Below are positions 50,457-58,191 of a stretch of 64,000 bases of DNA, in pieces. The DNA is from Dermatophilus congolensis (lineage in GTDB: Bacteria > Actinomycetota > Actinomycetes > Actinomycetales > Dermatophilaceae). The DNA is taken from assembly GCA_030538115.1 (NCBI GenBank), contig JAUNUP010000003.1:91779-155778 (forward strand). Reading direction: 5' to 3'. The translations under genes were made by a program, and so were the position numbers. The notes under the pieces were generated by a model that saw nothing but the letters and a program-made list of their open reading frames with translations, did no database searches and was not told the DNA's origin. Numbering within the stretch: the stretch's first letter is position 1; every line of letters begins with the position of its first letter.

Positions 50457-51961
50457 GAGGCTCCCCGAACCCCGGCGAGTCGGACGCGGGACGCGCGAGC
50501 CACACGCCCGGACGCAGCGCGGCACAGGAGCCGCCCGTCACCGATGCAGGACGCGCCAGCCACGCGCCCGAGCAGAGCGCGACACAAGGCCCGCCCGTCA
50601 CTGCCGCCGACGAGAAGGCTCGCCTCGACGACACAGCTCACGTCGTCTATGGCGGGAGCGACGCCTCCGTCGGAAAGGTGCTCTACGGGCTCTACGTCGC
50701 GGCGTTGCTGCTGCTCATGTATGGCGTGACGGCTGCGCAGGCGTTCTTCGCCACCCAGGATCCGGAGAGGCTGCGAGGGCAGTTGCTGTCATGGCAGGGA
50801 GCCGTTGTCGTGGCGGTGGCAGCGGGTATCGGACTCGCGGTCGCATGGAGGTCGGGGCGCGTGCGCGGACCTGCCCTGCCCCCTCTCCCGTGGATCGACC
50901 ACGTCGTTTCCGGCCCCCTCGACCGCGCATCGACGTTGCGGCGGTGGTGGCTCATGGCCGCGGCGTTCACGGTGACCGGAGCGGCCATGGTCGGCGCGGT
51001 TATCGGTGGGGGCACCTGGATCGCCCGCGTCGGCGACGTGACGTGGCTGCTCATCGGCACCGTCTCGGCCACGGGCTTCGGCATCGCTCTGCTAGTGGTC
51101 TGGCTCGCCGGGCAGGTCTCGGTGAGCGCGCCCGCTCGCTGCGCGATGCGCCCTCGCGAGGCGCTGCGTTCGCTGCGGCTCGAAGACCTGCGCACGCAGG
51201 CCGCGCGGGCGACCCGCATGGGCGGATCCGTGCTGCTCGGCGATCTGCGCGCCCTCCGCCTGGAGACGGCCACCCCCATCACGCGCGCCCGCGATCGGCG
51301 ACTGCGCCCGGGCCGCGCGCGGACCATCACCCCGCGCCGCGACCTTCTCGGACTGCGGCGCCAGCCCGGGTCGGCGATCATCGCCGCTCTCGCATCGGCG
51401 CTCGGTGCCGGCGGGCTGACCTGGGCGTTGGTCGATGCCGCCGTGCCGAGGGTCGTGGCGATCCTCTCCGGGCTCGTGTTGCACCTCGGCTTCTCGACCG
51501 CCGCCGAAGGGCTGCGGTTGCAGGGCGACAACGCGGGCACGCCTCCGCTGCTCGGTCTGAGCTTTCGCACCGAGGCGGTCGGGCACCTGGCCGTACCGCT
51601 GCTCGTCTCCGGAGGGAGTGCGCTGCTCACAGCGACCGCGGCGCTCGCCACTTCAGGAGCGAGCCTCGGCCTCCTGGCGTGGGTCGCGGTGATGGTCGTC
51701 ATCGTCACCGGCACGACCATGGCCTCGGCGTTCCGCGGCAGCACCCCGGAGGCTGTGTTCATGCCCCAGACGGGCCCGACCTCCCTGCTGCTCTGGGTGA
51801 GCCGCCAGGCTCTTACGGCCGCGGGGGCAGGCGGTGCACTCGCAGCGGCGACCCGCATGGACACGGCGCCTGCCGTCGCCATGGCGACGCTGATGGCAGG
51901 GTCGGCCCTGTGGTGGGGCTTCGCCCGCTGCAAGGCGGTCACCCTGGAACACCGAATCTGA
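50453..51961 (+). CDS. ABC exporter membrane subunit with N-terminal duplication
   Basis: 502 aa. A hydrophilic N-terminus (about 1-65) contains a 20-residue unit repeated in tandem (DAGRASHTPGRSAAQ... and DAGRASHAPEQSATQ..., each ending PPVT). About ten to twelve membrane helices follow, with a cytoplasmic basic loop at about 225-305. No family motif is recognised beyond its coupling to the ATPase. Substrate unknown. Confidence 0.8.
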   Translation: MRGSPNPGESDAGRASHTPGRSAAQEPPVTDAGRASHAPEQSATQGPPVTAADEKARLDDTAHVVYGGSDASVGKVLYGLYVAALLLLMYGVTAAQAFFATQDPERLRGQLLSWQGAVVVAVAAGIGLAVAWRSGRVRGPALPPLPWIDHVVSGPLDRASTLRRWWLMAAAFTVTGAAMVGAVIGGGTWIARVGDVTWLLIGTVSATGFGIALLVVWLAGQVSVSAPARCAMRPREALRSLRLEDLRTQAARATRMGGSVLLGDLRALRLETATPITRARDRRLRPGRARTITPRRDLLGLRRQPGSAIIAALASALGAGGLTWALVDAAVPRVVAILSGLVLHLGFSTAAEGLRLQGDNAGTPPLLGLSFRTEAVGHLAVPLLVSGGSALLTATAALATSGASLGLLAWVAVMVVIVTGTTMASAFRGSTPEAVFMPQTGPTSLLLWVSRQALTAAGAGGALAAATRMDTAPAVAMATLMAGSALWWGFARCKAVTLEHRI

Positions 51962-52055
51962 CCAGCCCGAATCGCAGCTGAACTCGACCGTCGCTTGGAG
52001 AACCTCGGCGAGGAGATAGGCCGACTCGACACTGATCCGGCCTAGGCCCAACCGT

Positions 52056-52301
52056 TCACTCCCCGACCTGAGTCGTCGGAACCGGCGGGCGACGAAAGTA
52101 CTGACTAAGGCGATCTACGCGTGCCAATGCCCGTAGGTCGGCCAGGACATCCTCAAGGTCATGCACACGACCGGCTGCGATATCGGCCTCTCCCTCCTGA
52201 ACGGCGGAGCGTTCGGCCTCGTCCGAAAGAAGCAGCACCGTTTCGTGCATGCCCACCTCGCGTGCCTCAGGAGCCGTTGACTCTGCCTCGTTGCGCGTCA
52301 C
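52056..52301 (-). CDS. Orphan antitoxin-like protein
   Basis: 81 aa from a GTG overlapping the acyl-CoA synthetase stop (GTGA); an ATG at 52250 would give 64 aa. The core LSDEAERSAVQEGEADIAAG with RVHDLEDVLADLRA resembles RelB/Phd-type antitoxins (EGxADxxAGRVxxxEEV). No RelE/ParE-like or PIN toxin lies on either side, so it is solitary. Confidence is limited by its size. Confidence 0.6.
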   Translation of the reverse strand: MTRNEAESTAPEAREVGMHETVLLLSDEAERSAVQEGEADIAAGRVHDLEDVLADLRALARVDRLSQYFRRPPVPTTQVGE

Positions 52302-53866
52302 TGCTGCGCGTAGTCGGCTCGTAGGGAGCGTTTGAGGATCTTGCCGCTCGGGTTCTTCGGGAGGGCGTGGGTGATGAAGATCGTCTTCGGCACCTTGTAG
52401 GCGGCCATGCGTTCGGCCAGGTAGGCGCGGATGTCCTCGCCCGTCGTCGTCGCACCCTCGCGGAGCACCACCGCGGCCGTGACCGCCTCGACCCACTTGG
52501 CATCCGGGAGGCCGAAGACCGCGACCTCGGCCACGTCGGGGTGCTCGTAGATCGCCTCCTCGACCTCGCGGCTGGCGACGTTCTCGCCTCCGGACTTGAT
52601 CATGTCTTTCTTGCGGTCGACGATCGTCAGCCGCCCGTCTTCACCCATGACGCCCAGGTCACCGGAGTGGAACCAGCCGTTCGCGAACGCGTCCGCGGTC
52701 TTCTCGGGGTCGTTGTAGTACCCGAGCGTGGCGTGGGGGCTGCGGTGTACGACCTCCCCGACGACGCCGGGCGGCACGGGCTGGTCGAAGTCGTCGACGA
52801 CGCGGGTCTCTACGTTGAGGGCCGGGCGCCCCGCGGAGCCGGCGTGCTCGATCTGGTCTTCGGGCGGCAGGATCGTCGCGACCGGGGCCATCTCGGTCTG
52901 GCCGTAGAAGTTCCACAGCCGCAGGTTCGGAAGCCGCTGCTGGATCTCGCGCAGCACCTCCACCGGCATAGGCGAAGCGCCGTAATAGCCCTTGACCAGT
53001 GACGAGAGGTCGAAGGAATCGAACTCGGGGTGGCGCAGCAGCCCGATCCACACCGTCGGGGGCGCGAAGTACTTGGTGACCTTGTACATCTCGATCGTGC
53101 GCAGCACCGTGCCCGGATCGGGTGCTGGCAGAAGGATGTTCGTCGCGCCGAGGTAGATGTCGGGACCGAGGAAACAGTCGAGTTGCGCGCAGTGATACAG
53201 CGGCAGGGTGTGCAGGTCGATGTCGTCGGCCGTCATGCCGCCGTCGACGATCGACGTGACGTACTCGGCGATGAGCGACCGGCTCGACAGCAGCGCCCCC
53301 TTCGGGCGCGACTCCGTACCGGAGGTGTACATGATCCGCAGCGGATCGTCGTCGGCGATGACGACATCGATCTCGCGGTCGATCTCACCCTCCGTCTCGA
53401 CCCAGGAGGCGACCGCCTCCCACCCCTCCGGCGCGCTATCCTCGCCGGTCACCGCGCGCACGACAGGCTCGACTCCCGCGATCTGCAGCGCCTCGACCAT
53501 GGTGGAGTGCAGGGCTCCGGCGTCAGCGACCACCGCCGTGGCTCCCGAGTGGCCGAGGATGAACGCCACCTCGTCGGCCTTGAGCATGAAGTTCACGGGC
53601 ACGAGTACAAGCCCGGCGCGGGCGGTTGCATACGCCAGCACGACGAACTGCCACGAGTTGCGGGCCAGCAGGGCGACCCGGTCGCCCTTGGCGAGGCCAC
53701 GGTCGAGCAGTGCCCCGGCCACCGCGCTCACGGCGGTGTCGAGTTGCGCGTACGTGAGCGACGTGGCGTTGTCGATCACGGCGGTCTTGTCGGGATACCG
53801 CGCGGCGGTACGCCGGAGCAGATCCGCCAAGCTGTGCGAGCGCGCTACGGAAACAATGTCGTTCAC
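52298..53866 (-). CDS. Acyl-CoA synthetase (AMP-forming)
   Basis: 522 aa ANL-superfamily ligase. It shows MYTSGTESRPKGALLS (P-loop-like A3), NFYGQTEMAPV (A5), SGDLGVMGEDGRLTIVDRKKDMIKSGGENV (A7/A8; parts SGDLG, DRKKDMIKSGG) and the catalytic C-terminal lysine in NPSGKILKRSLR. It activates a fatty or aromatic acid to its CoA thioester. The GTG start has GGAGG 7 nt upstream. The gene stands alone apart from the coupled antitoxin-like ORF. Confidence 0.93.
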   Translation of the reverse strand: MNDIVSVARSHSLADLLRRTAARYPDKTAVIDNATSLTYAQLDTAVSAVAGALLDRGLAKGDRVALLARNSWQFVVLAYATARAGLVLVPVNFMLKADEVAFILGHSGATAVVADAGALHSTMVEALQIAGVEPVVRAVTGEDSAPEGWEAVASWVETEGEIDREIDVVIADDDPLRIMYTSGTESRPKGALLSSRSLIAEYVTSIVDGGMTADDIDLHTLPLYHCAQLDCFLGPDIYLGATNILLPAPDPGTVLRTIEMYKVTKYFAPPTVWIGLLRHPEFDSFDLSSLVKGYYGASPMPVEVLREIQQRLPNLRLWNFYGQTEMAPVATILPPEDQIEHAGSAGRPALNVETRVVDDFDQPVPPGVVGEVVHRSPHATLGYYNDPEKTADAFANGWFHSGDLGVMGEDGRLTIVDRKKDMIKSGGENVASREVEEAIYEHPDVAEVAVFGLPDAKWVEAVTAAVVLREGATTTGEDIRAYLAERMAAYKVPKTIFITHALPKNPSGKILKRSLRADYAQQ

Positions 53867-54151
53867 GAGACACCTCCAGGGTGATCGGCGCGGGCGACCC
53901 CACTCCAGTCGAGCCGCTGCGTGCGCCGGCGGACCGGGCGCCGTGGGTTGCAGCGCGAGACGACAAGGCTAGGCGAGCACGGCCGCGGAGCGCACGGGTA
54001 GCGCCGCGCGAGATTCCGCGATCGGAGCCGGTCAGCGGGTCTGGGGCAGGCCGACTGCTCGCGATGGCTGGGTTGACCTGCGATCCTGGTGTGATCAGAG
54101 GTCAAACACGCCCAGCGGGGGCAGGGGGACTCACCGAAGGAGGACGACGTG

Positions 54152-54634
54152 ATGGCGCACTACGGCAGCCGAGGTTGGCGCCTCAACCCGACCCGCCTGC
54201 GCTGGGAACTCGTCGTCGGACTGTGGCTCATCACGTTCGCCGCCGCGGTCGGCGCACTGGCGGCCCTGAACACTCTCGTGTGGCAATACACCATCGGGGT
54301 CGGCGGCTACGCGGTTCTCGCCATGTCGTCGCTGGTAGTGGGCGCTCTCCTCGTCGGCGACGTGGCCCTGTCGGTGCGTCGCGGCGCACGCCTCGGCGGC
54401 CGGATCACCGGATGGCGTTGGGTGAGCGCCGCTCTCGGCGCGGCGATCCTCGCCTGGGGCACTTTCGTCACCGGCAACGCACTGTGGTTCGACCTGACGT
54501 TCATCGAATCCGGGCGCATCGGAGCCAGTCTCGCGGTTCTCGGCGTGTGGCTTGCGATGTTCCTCGCGCTGCCACTCGGGGCGATCCTGCTGGCTGCGGC
54601 TCCCCGATCGGAGCACGCGCCGCAGACTGCGTGA
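54152..54634 (+). CDS. Four-helix membrane protein, unknown
   Basis: 160 aa with four hydrophobic helices (about 22-43, 50-72, 90-112, 125-150) and a basic loop RRGARLGGRITGWRW between helices 2 and 3. AAGGAGG lies 8 nt before the ATG at 54152 (a GTG at 54149 is closer). Not recognised. Confidence 0.8.
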   Translation: MAHYGSRGWRLNPTRLRWELVVGLWLITFAAAVGALAALNTLVWQYTIGVGGYAVLAMSSLVVGALLVGDVALSVRRGARLGGRITGWRWVSAALGAAILAWGTFVTGNALWFDLTFIESGRIGASLAVLGVWLAMFLALPLGAILLAAAPRSEHAPQTA

Positions 54635-54800
54635 TCGCCCGGTTGCCTAATTGCGGCGCCATCCCCGCCGATGCACCCCGCCAACGCGCCCTCACCGGCC
54701 CCGTGCCGATTCATGGGATTCGGAGCGGTAAGGGCCCACGGACCGAGCACGAAGGCCGGCGCCGCAGCGCAGCTTCAATACCGGCAACCCGGCAACCCGG

Positions 54801-55559
54801 TCACGCCGAGCGGATCGCTCCCCCATCGATGAGGTGATCGGAGCCGGTGATGTTGCTCGCGCGGGGCGAGAGCAGGAATGCGATGAGGTCGGCGACCTCG
54901 CTCGGCTCCGACATGCGACCGGTCACCATGCCGAGCTGTTGCGGGATACCGGCCACCACCGCCTCGAGCGGAGCACCGGTGAGCTGCGACATCTGCTCCC
55001 ACATCGCGGTGCGGGTCGGCCCCGGGGTCACGGTGAGCACTCGCACGCCCTGCGGCCCCAGCTCGGTCGCGAGACCCCGGCCGAACGCCTTGAGCGCGGC
55101 CTTGGCCACGTTGTACGCGAGCGGCGGCCCCTCGGGCTTCCACGCCCCGATCGACGACACGTTGATCACGACCCCACCCCGTTCGACGAGTGACGGCAGC
55201 GCCTCGCGGGTCACGCGCACCGCGGCGAAGAGGTTGAGGTCGAAGGTGCGGCTCCACTCGGAGTCGGAGAGGTCGGCGAATCCGTTGAGCGTCATGTCGC
55301 CTCCTCCCGCGTTGTTGACGAGGAGGTCGATGCCGCCGAGTTCGTCCGCCGCGGCGGCCACCAGGTCGGCGGCGCCCGTGGGGTGGCTCAGGTCGACGGG
55401 CACGGCCGTGGCGCCAGTGACACGCAGCTCGTCGGTTGCGTGACGGGCGGCGCCCACGACCGCGACTCCCTCCGCGATGAGCGCTCGGACCACCGCCAGG
55501 CCGATGCCGCGGCTCGCGCCGGTGACCAGGGCCGTCTTGCCTGCCAGATTCAGGTCCAT
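54801..55559 (-). CDS. Short-chain dehydrogenase/reductase
   Basis: 252 aa classical SDR. TGASRGIG (cofactor), NNAGG, the catalytic set S in INVSSIG and YNVAK (YxxxK) are present. It oxidises or reduces a hydroxyl/keto group with NAD(P). AAGGAG lies 6 nt before the ATG at 55559. It is divergent from a TetR gene with two operator copies between, so its substrate is probably the TetR ligand. Confidence 0.93.
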   Translation of the reverse strand: MDLNLAGKTALVTGASRGIGLAVVRALIAEGVAVVGAARHATDELRVTGATAVPVDLSHPTGAADLVAAAADELGGIDLLVNNAGGGDMTLNGFADLSDSEWSRTFDLNLFAAVRVTREALPSLVERGGVVINVSSIGAWKPEGPPLAYNVAKAALKAFGRGLATELGPQGVRVLTVTPGPTRTAMWEQMSQLTGAPLEAVVAGIPQQLGMVTGRMSEPSEVADLIAFLLSPRASNITGSDHLIDGGAIRSA

Positions 55560-55577
55560 CACCATCTCCTTCATTAA

Positions 55578-55637
55578 TGCAACGTCTTGTAGCGGTAACG
55601 TAACGACATTCACGGCCGGATGCAACAGTTCGTTGCG
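55578..55637. promoter_or_regulatory. Twin TetR operators between SDR and TetR genes
   Basis: TGCAAC-GTCTT-GTAGCG (55578-55594) and TGCAAC-AGTTC-GTTGCG (55621-55637) share a TGCAAC-N5-GTwGCG form and are 43 bp apart. The region is A+T-rich relative to its surroundings. Autoregulated TetR binding is inferred. Confidence 0.65.
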
Positions 55638-55662
55638 TTAATCTGAGAGGGAGGAGGGCATC

Positions 55663-56268
55663 GTGAGCATCGAACCGACCGATCAGGCCACTCGGCGGCC
55701 AGGGGGCCGAACCGCCCGCACCCGCGCCGCCGTACAGGAGGCGAGCCTGCGCCTGCTCGCCGAACGGGGCTTCACGTTCGGCATGGAGGAGTTGGCCGGC
55801 GCGGCCGGCGTGCACAAGACGACGCTCTACCGGCGCTGGCCGTCGATGGGGGCACTGCTCGCAGACGTGACCGGAGAGCTGATCAGCAGCGACGTACCGA
55901 TCCCCGACACCGGCTCACTCGAAGGCGATCTTCGAGCAGTCGCCGGCTCCATCAGGCAACTCATGAGCCACCCGATTCACGGACCGGCACTCACCGCATT
56001 GAGCGCAGCTCCGGCCGCGATCACCGAAGTGACCGAGGTGCTCACAACGTTCTGGGCGTCCCGCCTCAAGGCGCTCGAACCACTCGTCGCTCGCGCCCGC
56101 GCCCGCGGCGAAGTGCCTGCGCAGATCGACACCGCCCTCATCTTCGAAACCCTGGGCGCCCCGCTCTACTACCGACTGCTCATCACCCGTCGCGCCATCG
56201 ACGACGACGCCATCGAGCGGGCGGTCGCCGTCACGATGGCCTCGATTCGCGCGGATCTTCTCCACTGA
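55663..56268 (+). CDS. TetR-family regulator
   Basis: 201 aa. The N-terminal HTH (AAVQEASLRLLAERG, MEELAGAAGVHKTTLYRRWPS) is followed by a ligand domain similar to the TetR_C_11 type (LRAVAGSIRQLM, EPLVARARARGEV, GAPLYYRLLITRR). It starts at GTG. Probably represses the divergent SDR and itself. Confidence 0.92.
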   Translation: MSIEPTDQATRRPGGRTARTRAAVQEASLRLLAERGFTFGMEELAGAAGVHKTTLYRRWPSMGALLADVTGELISSDVPIPDTGSLEGDLRAVAGSIRQLMSHPIHGPALTALSAAPAAITEVTEVLTTFWASRLKALEPLVARARARGEVPAQIDTALIFETLGAPLYYRLLITRRAIDDDAIERAVAVTMASIRADLLH

Positions 56269-56305
56269 GGTTGCATCACCTCCACTTTTCTGTAATTTTG
56301 GAATT

Positions 56306-56815
56306 GTGGATTCCAGTGTGGACGTGGACGAACGGTTGGCCGCCCTCGAAGCCCGAGTGGCGAAGCTCGAGGGCGCTGGCGGCGACAGCGAGACGTCGCA
56401 GCCCGTCGACCCGCAGCGCTTGTGGATCCTCGAGGGACTGCGGCAATCGCTTCCCGGAGACGGGGGCGTTGCCTTCGCGGGCACCGTGACCACGGGAGTC
56501 GGTCTCGCCCAGTACCAGTGGACGCGGCCGACCTCCACGCTCACCGAGCATCCGTGGGATGACCAGCTCGAACGCATCGCAGCCGTCGCCCACCCGGTGC
56601 GTGGCGCGATCCTCCGGCGCCTGCTCGACGGCCCCGCAACCGTCGCCGATCTCGTGGAGGCCGGTGTCGTCACCTCGACCGGCACCGCCTACCACCACGT
56701 CGCGGCCCTCACGGCCGCCGGCTGGCTCACCAAACAACCCGGCGGGCGACTCGCCGTGCCTGTCGGCCGCATCGTTCCCCTGCTCACGCTCATCACCTGT
56801 GGAGAGGATCACTGA
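56306..56815 (+). CDS. ArsR-like winged-helix regulator with coiled-coil start
   Basis: 169 aa. A heptad helix (DERLAALEARVAKLEG) precedes a winged helix (about 90-160: RIAAVAHPVRGAILRRLL, STGTAYHHVAALTAAGWL). It begins at a GTG with TAATTT ending 7 nt upstream and TTGCAT 16 nt before that, a good leaderless promoter. It shares one nucleotide with the serine hydrolase start (TGATG), so it probably regulates that operon. Confidence 0.85.
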   Translation: MDSSVDVDERLAALEARVAKLEGAGGDSETSQPVDPQRLWILEGLRQSLPGDGGVAFAGTVTTGVGLAQYQWTRPTSTLTEHPWDDQLERIAAVAHPVRGAILRRLLDGPATVADLVEAGVVTSTGTAYHHVAALTAAGWLTKQPGGRLAVPVGRIVPLLTLITCGEDH

Positions 56816-57846
56816 TGACCACGACCACGACCCGCGCGAGAATCGCCGGTGCCGTGTCCGCCGCCATCGTTCTCGCACTTCTGATCACCCTCGGCCCGCG
56901 ACCCGTCGCGGTGCCCGACGAACCCACCGGCGACGCCGAACTCGCCGCCTTTCTCAAAGACCGCGCTCCCCGCGGGGCGGGTCGGATCACCGCCTTCGTC
57001 ATCCAGGACGACCAGGTACGTTACGCCGGACTCGGCGCCGACGAGCACCTCGAGCACGAGATCGGGTCGATCTCCAAAACGATGGTCGGCGAGCTTCTGC
57101 ACGACGCGACGGAGGGCGGCTCGCTCGCGCTGACGACCACCGTGGGCGACCTCGTGCCCGCCTCCGGAGCCCCTGTCGCCGACGTGACCCTGCGGGAGCT
57201 CGCTACACACACCTCCGGTCTGCCTCGCCTCGGCCCCACCGGGATCATGGGGTGGGTGCGCGCCGTCGTCGGCTCCGACCCCTACACCGGCATCACCCCC
57301 GACGATGTCATCGCGCACTCCCTCGACGCGGAGCTGACCGACCGTGGGCAAGACGAATACTCGAACCTCGGGTACGCGCTGCTCGGGCACCTGCTCGCCC
57401 AGTCGGCGCAGGTGCCGTTTCCGACGCTGATGCAGGAGAAGGTGCTGACCCCGCTCGGGATGCAGGCCTCCTACGTCGCGGCCGACGGCACCGTCGCCGC
57501 CGACGCGCCTCGCGGCCGCGCCGTCACCGGGCGCCTCGCGGAGCCGTGGGATTCGGAGGGGTACGGGCCCGCAGGCAGCGTGCGCTCGACATCCCACGAC
57601 ATGGCTCTGTACGCCCGGCACGTGCTGAGCTCGCAGCGGGAGCCGCTCAGCTGGGCCGACACCACCGTGGGCGAGCACCAGGTGATGTGGCACAACGGCG
57701 GCACCGGCGGGTACAGCACGATGCTCGTGCTCCATCGCCCCACCGGCACCGCTGCCTACGTGGCCACCGACTCCACGGCCTCCGTCGACGACCTCGGCCT
57801 CGACCTGTTCGCCCACCTGCACGGCATCGCCCCGAAGGGAGCCTGA
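56815..57846 (+). CDS. Membrane-anchored serine hydrolase (beta-lactamase/PBP fold)
   Basis: 343 aa. One N-terminal helix (about 10-27) acts as anchor or uncleaved signal. Class C-like catalytic motifs: S85-x-x-K88 (SISK), Y182-S-N184 and H293-N-G295. It acts outside the membrane on a peptide, ester or lactam. Coupled to the winged-helix regulator and followed 1 nt later by a small membrane gene. Confidence 0.9.
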   Translation: MTTTTTRARIAGAVSAAIVLALLITLGPRPVAVPDEPTGDAELAAFLKDRAPRGAGRITAFVIQDDQVRYAGLGADEHLEHEIGSISKTMVGELLHDATEGGSLALTTTVGDLVPASGAPVADVTLRELATHTSGLPRLGPTGIMGWVRAVVGSDPYTGITPDDVIAHSLDAELTDRGQDEYSNLGYALLGHLLAQSAQVPFPTLMQEKVLTPLGMQASYVAADGTVAADAPRGRAVTGRLAEPWDSEGYGPAGSVRSTSHDMALYARHVLSSQREPLSWADTTVGEHQVMWHNGGTGGYSTMLVLHRPTGTAAYVATDSTASVDDLGLDLFAHLHGIAPKGA

Positions 57847-57847
57847 C

Positions 57848-58138
57848 ATGGGCACCATCGATATCGTCAGTTGGATCCTGCTCGCGCTGATTCTGGTCGA
57901 GGCCGCCGTCACGATCCGCTCGCACCTCACGGGGCGGTCGAAGAAGACCCCGAGGCGCGCGATCCTGTCGGCCGTCGGCCTCGTTGTCACGGCGCTGTTC
58001 TTCGCGTATGTGATCCGATGGAACGAGGTCGTGCCCGTCGCGCTGTGGTGGCTGGCGTCTGCGCTGGTCGCAGTGGCTGTCGGGGTCGCGGTTGCACGCC
58101 CCGGGGTCGCCCCTGAGTCGCACCCGAACGCCCCCTGA
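57848..58138 (+). CDS. Small three-helix membrane protein
   Basis: 96 aa with helices at about 5-22, 38-58 and 65-85 and a basic loop HLTGRSKKTPRRA. It begins 1 nt after the hydrolase stop and is 53 nt before a second serine hydrolase. Unrecognised; by context an accessory of the hydrolase module. Confidence 0.8.
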   Translation: MGTIDIVSWILLALILVEAAVTIRSHLTGRSKKTPRRAILSAVGLVVTALFFAYVIRWNEVVPVALWWLASALVAVAVGVAVARPGVAPESHPNAP

Positions 58139-58191
58139 GATTCGGCTGCGGCTCTTTCTCAGGTGCGCTGACGTCGGCTCTCCTGGGAGGT

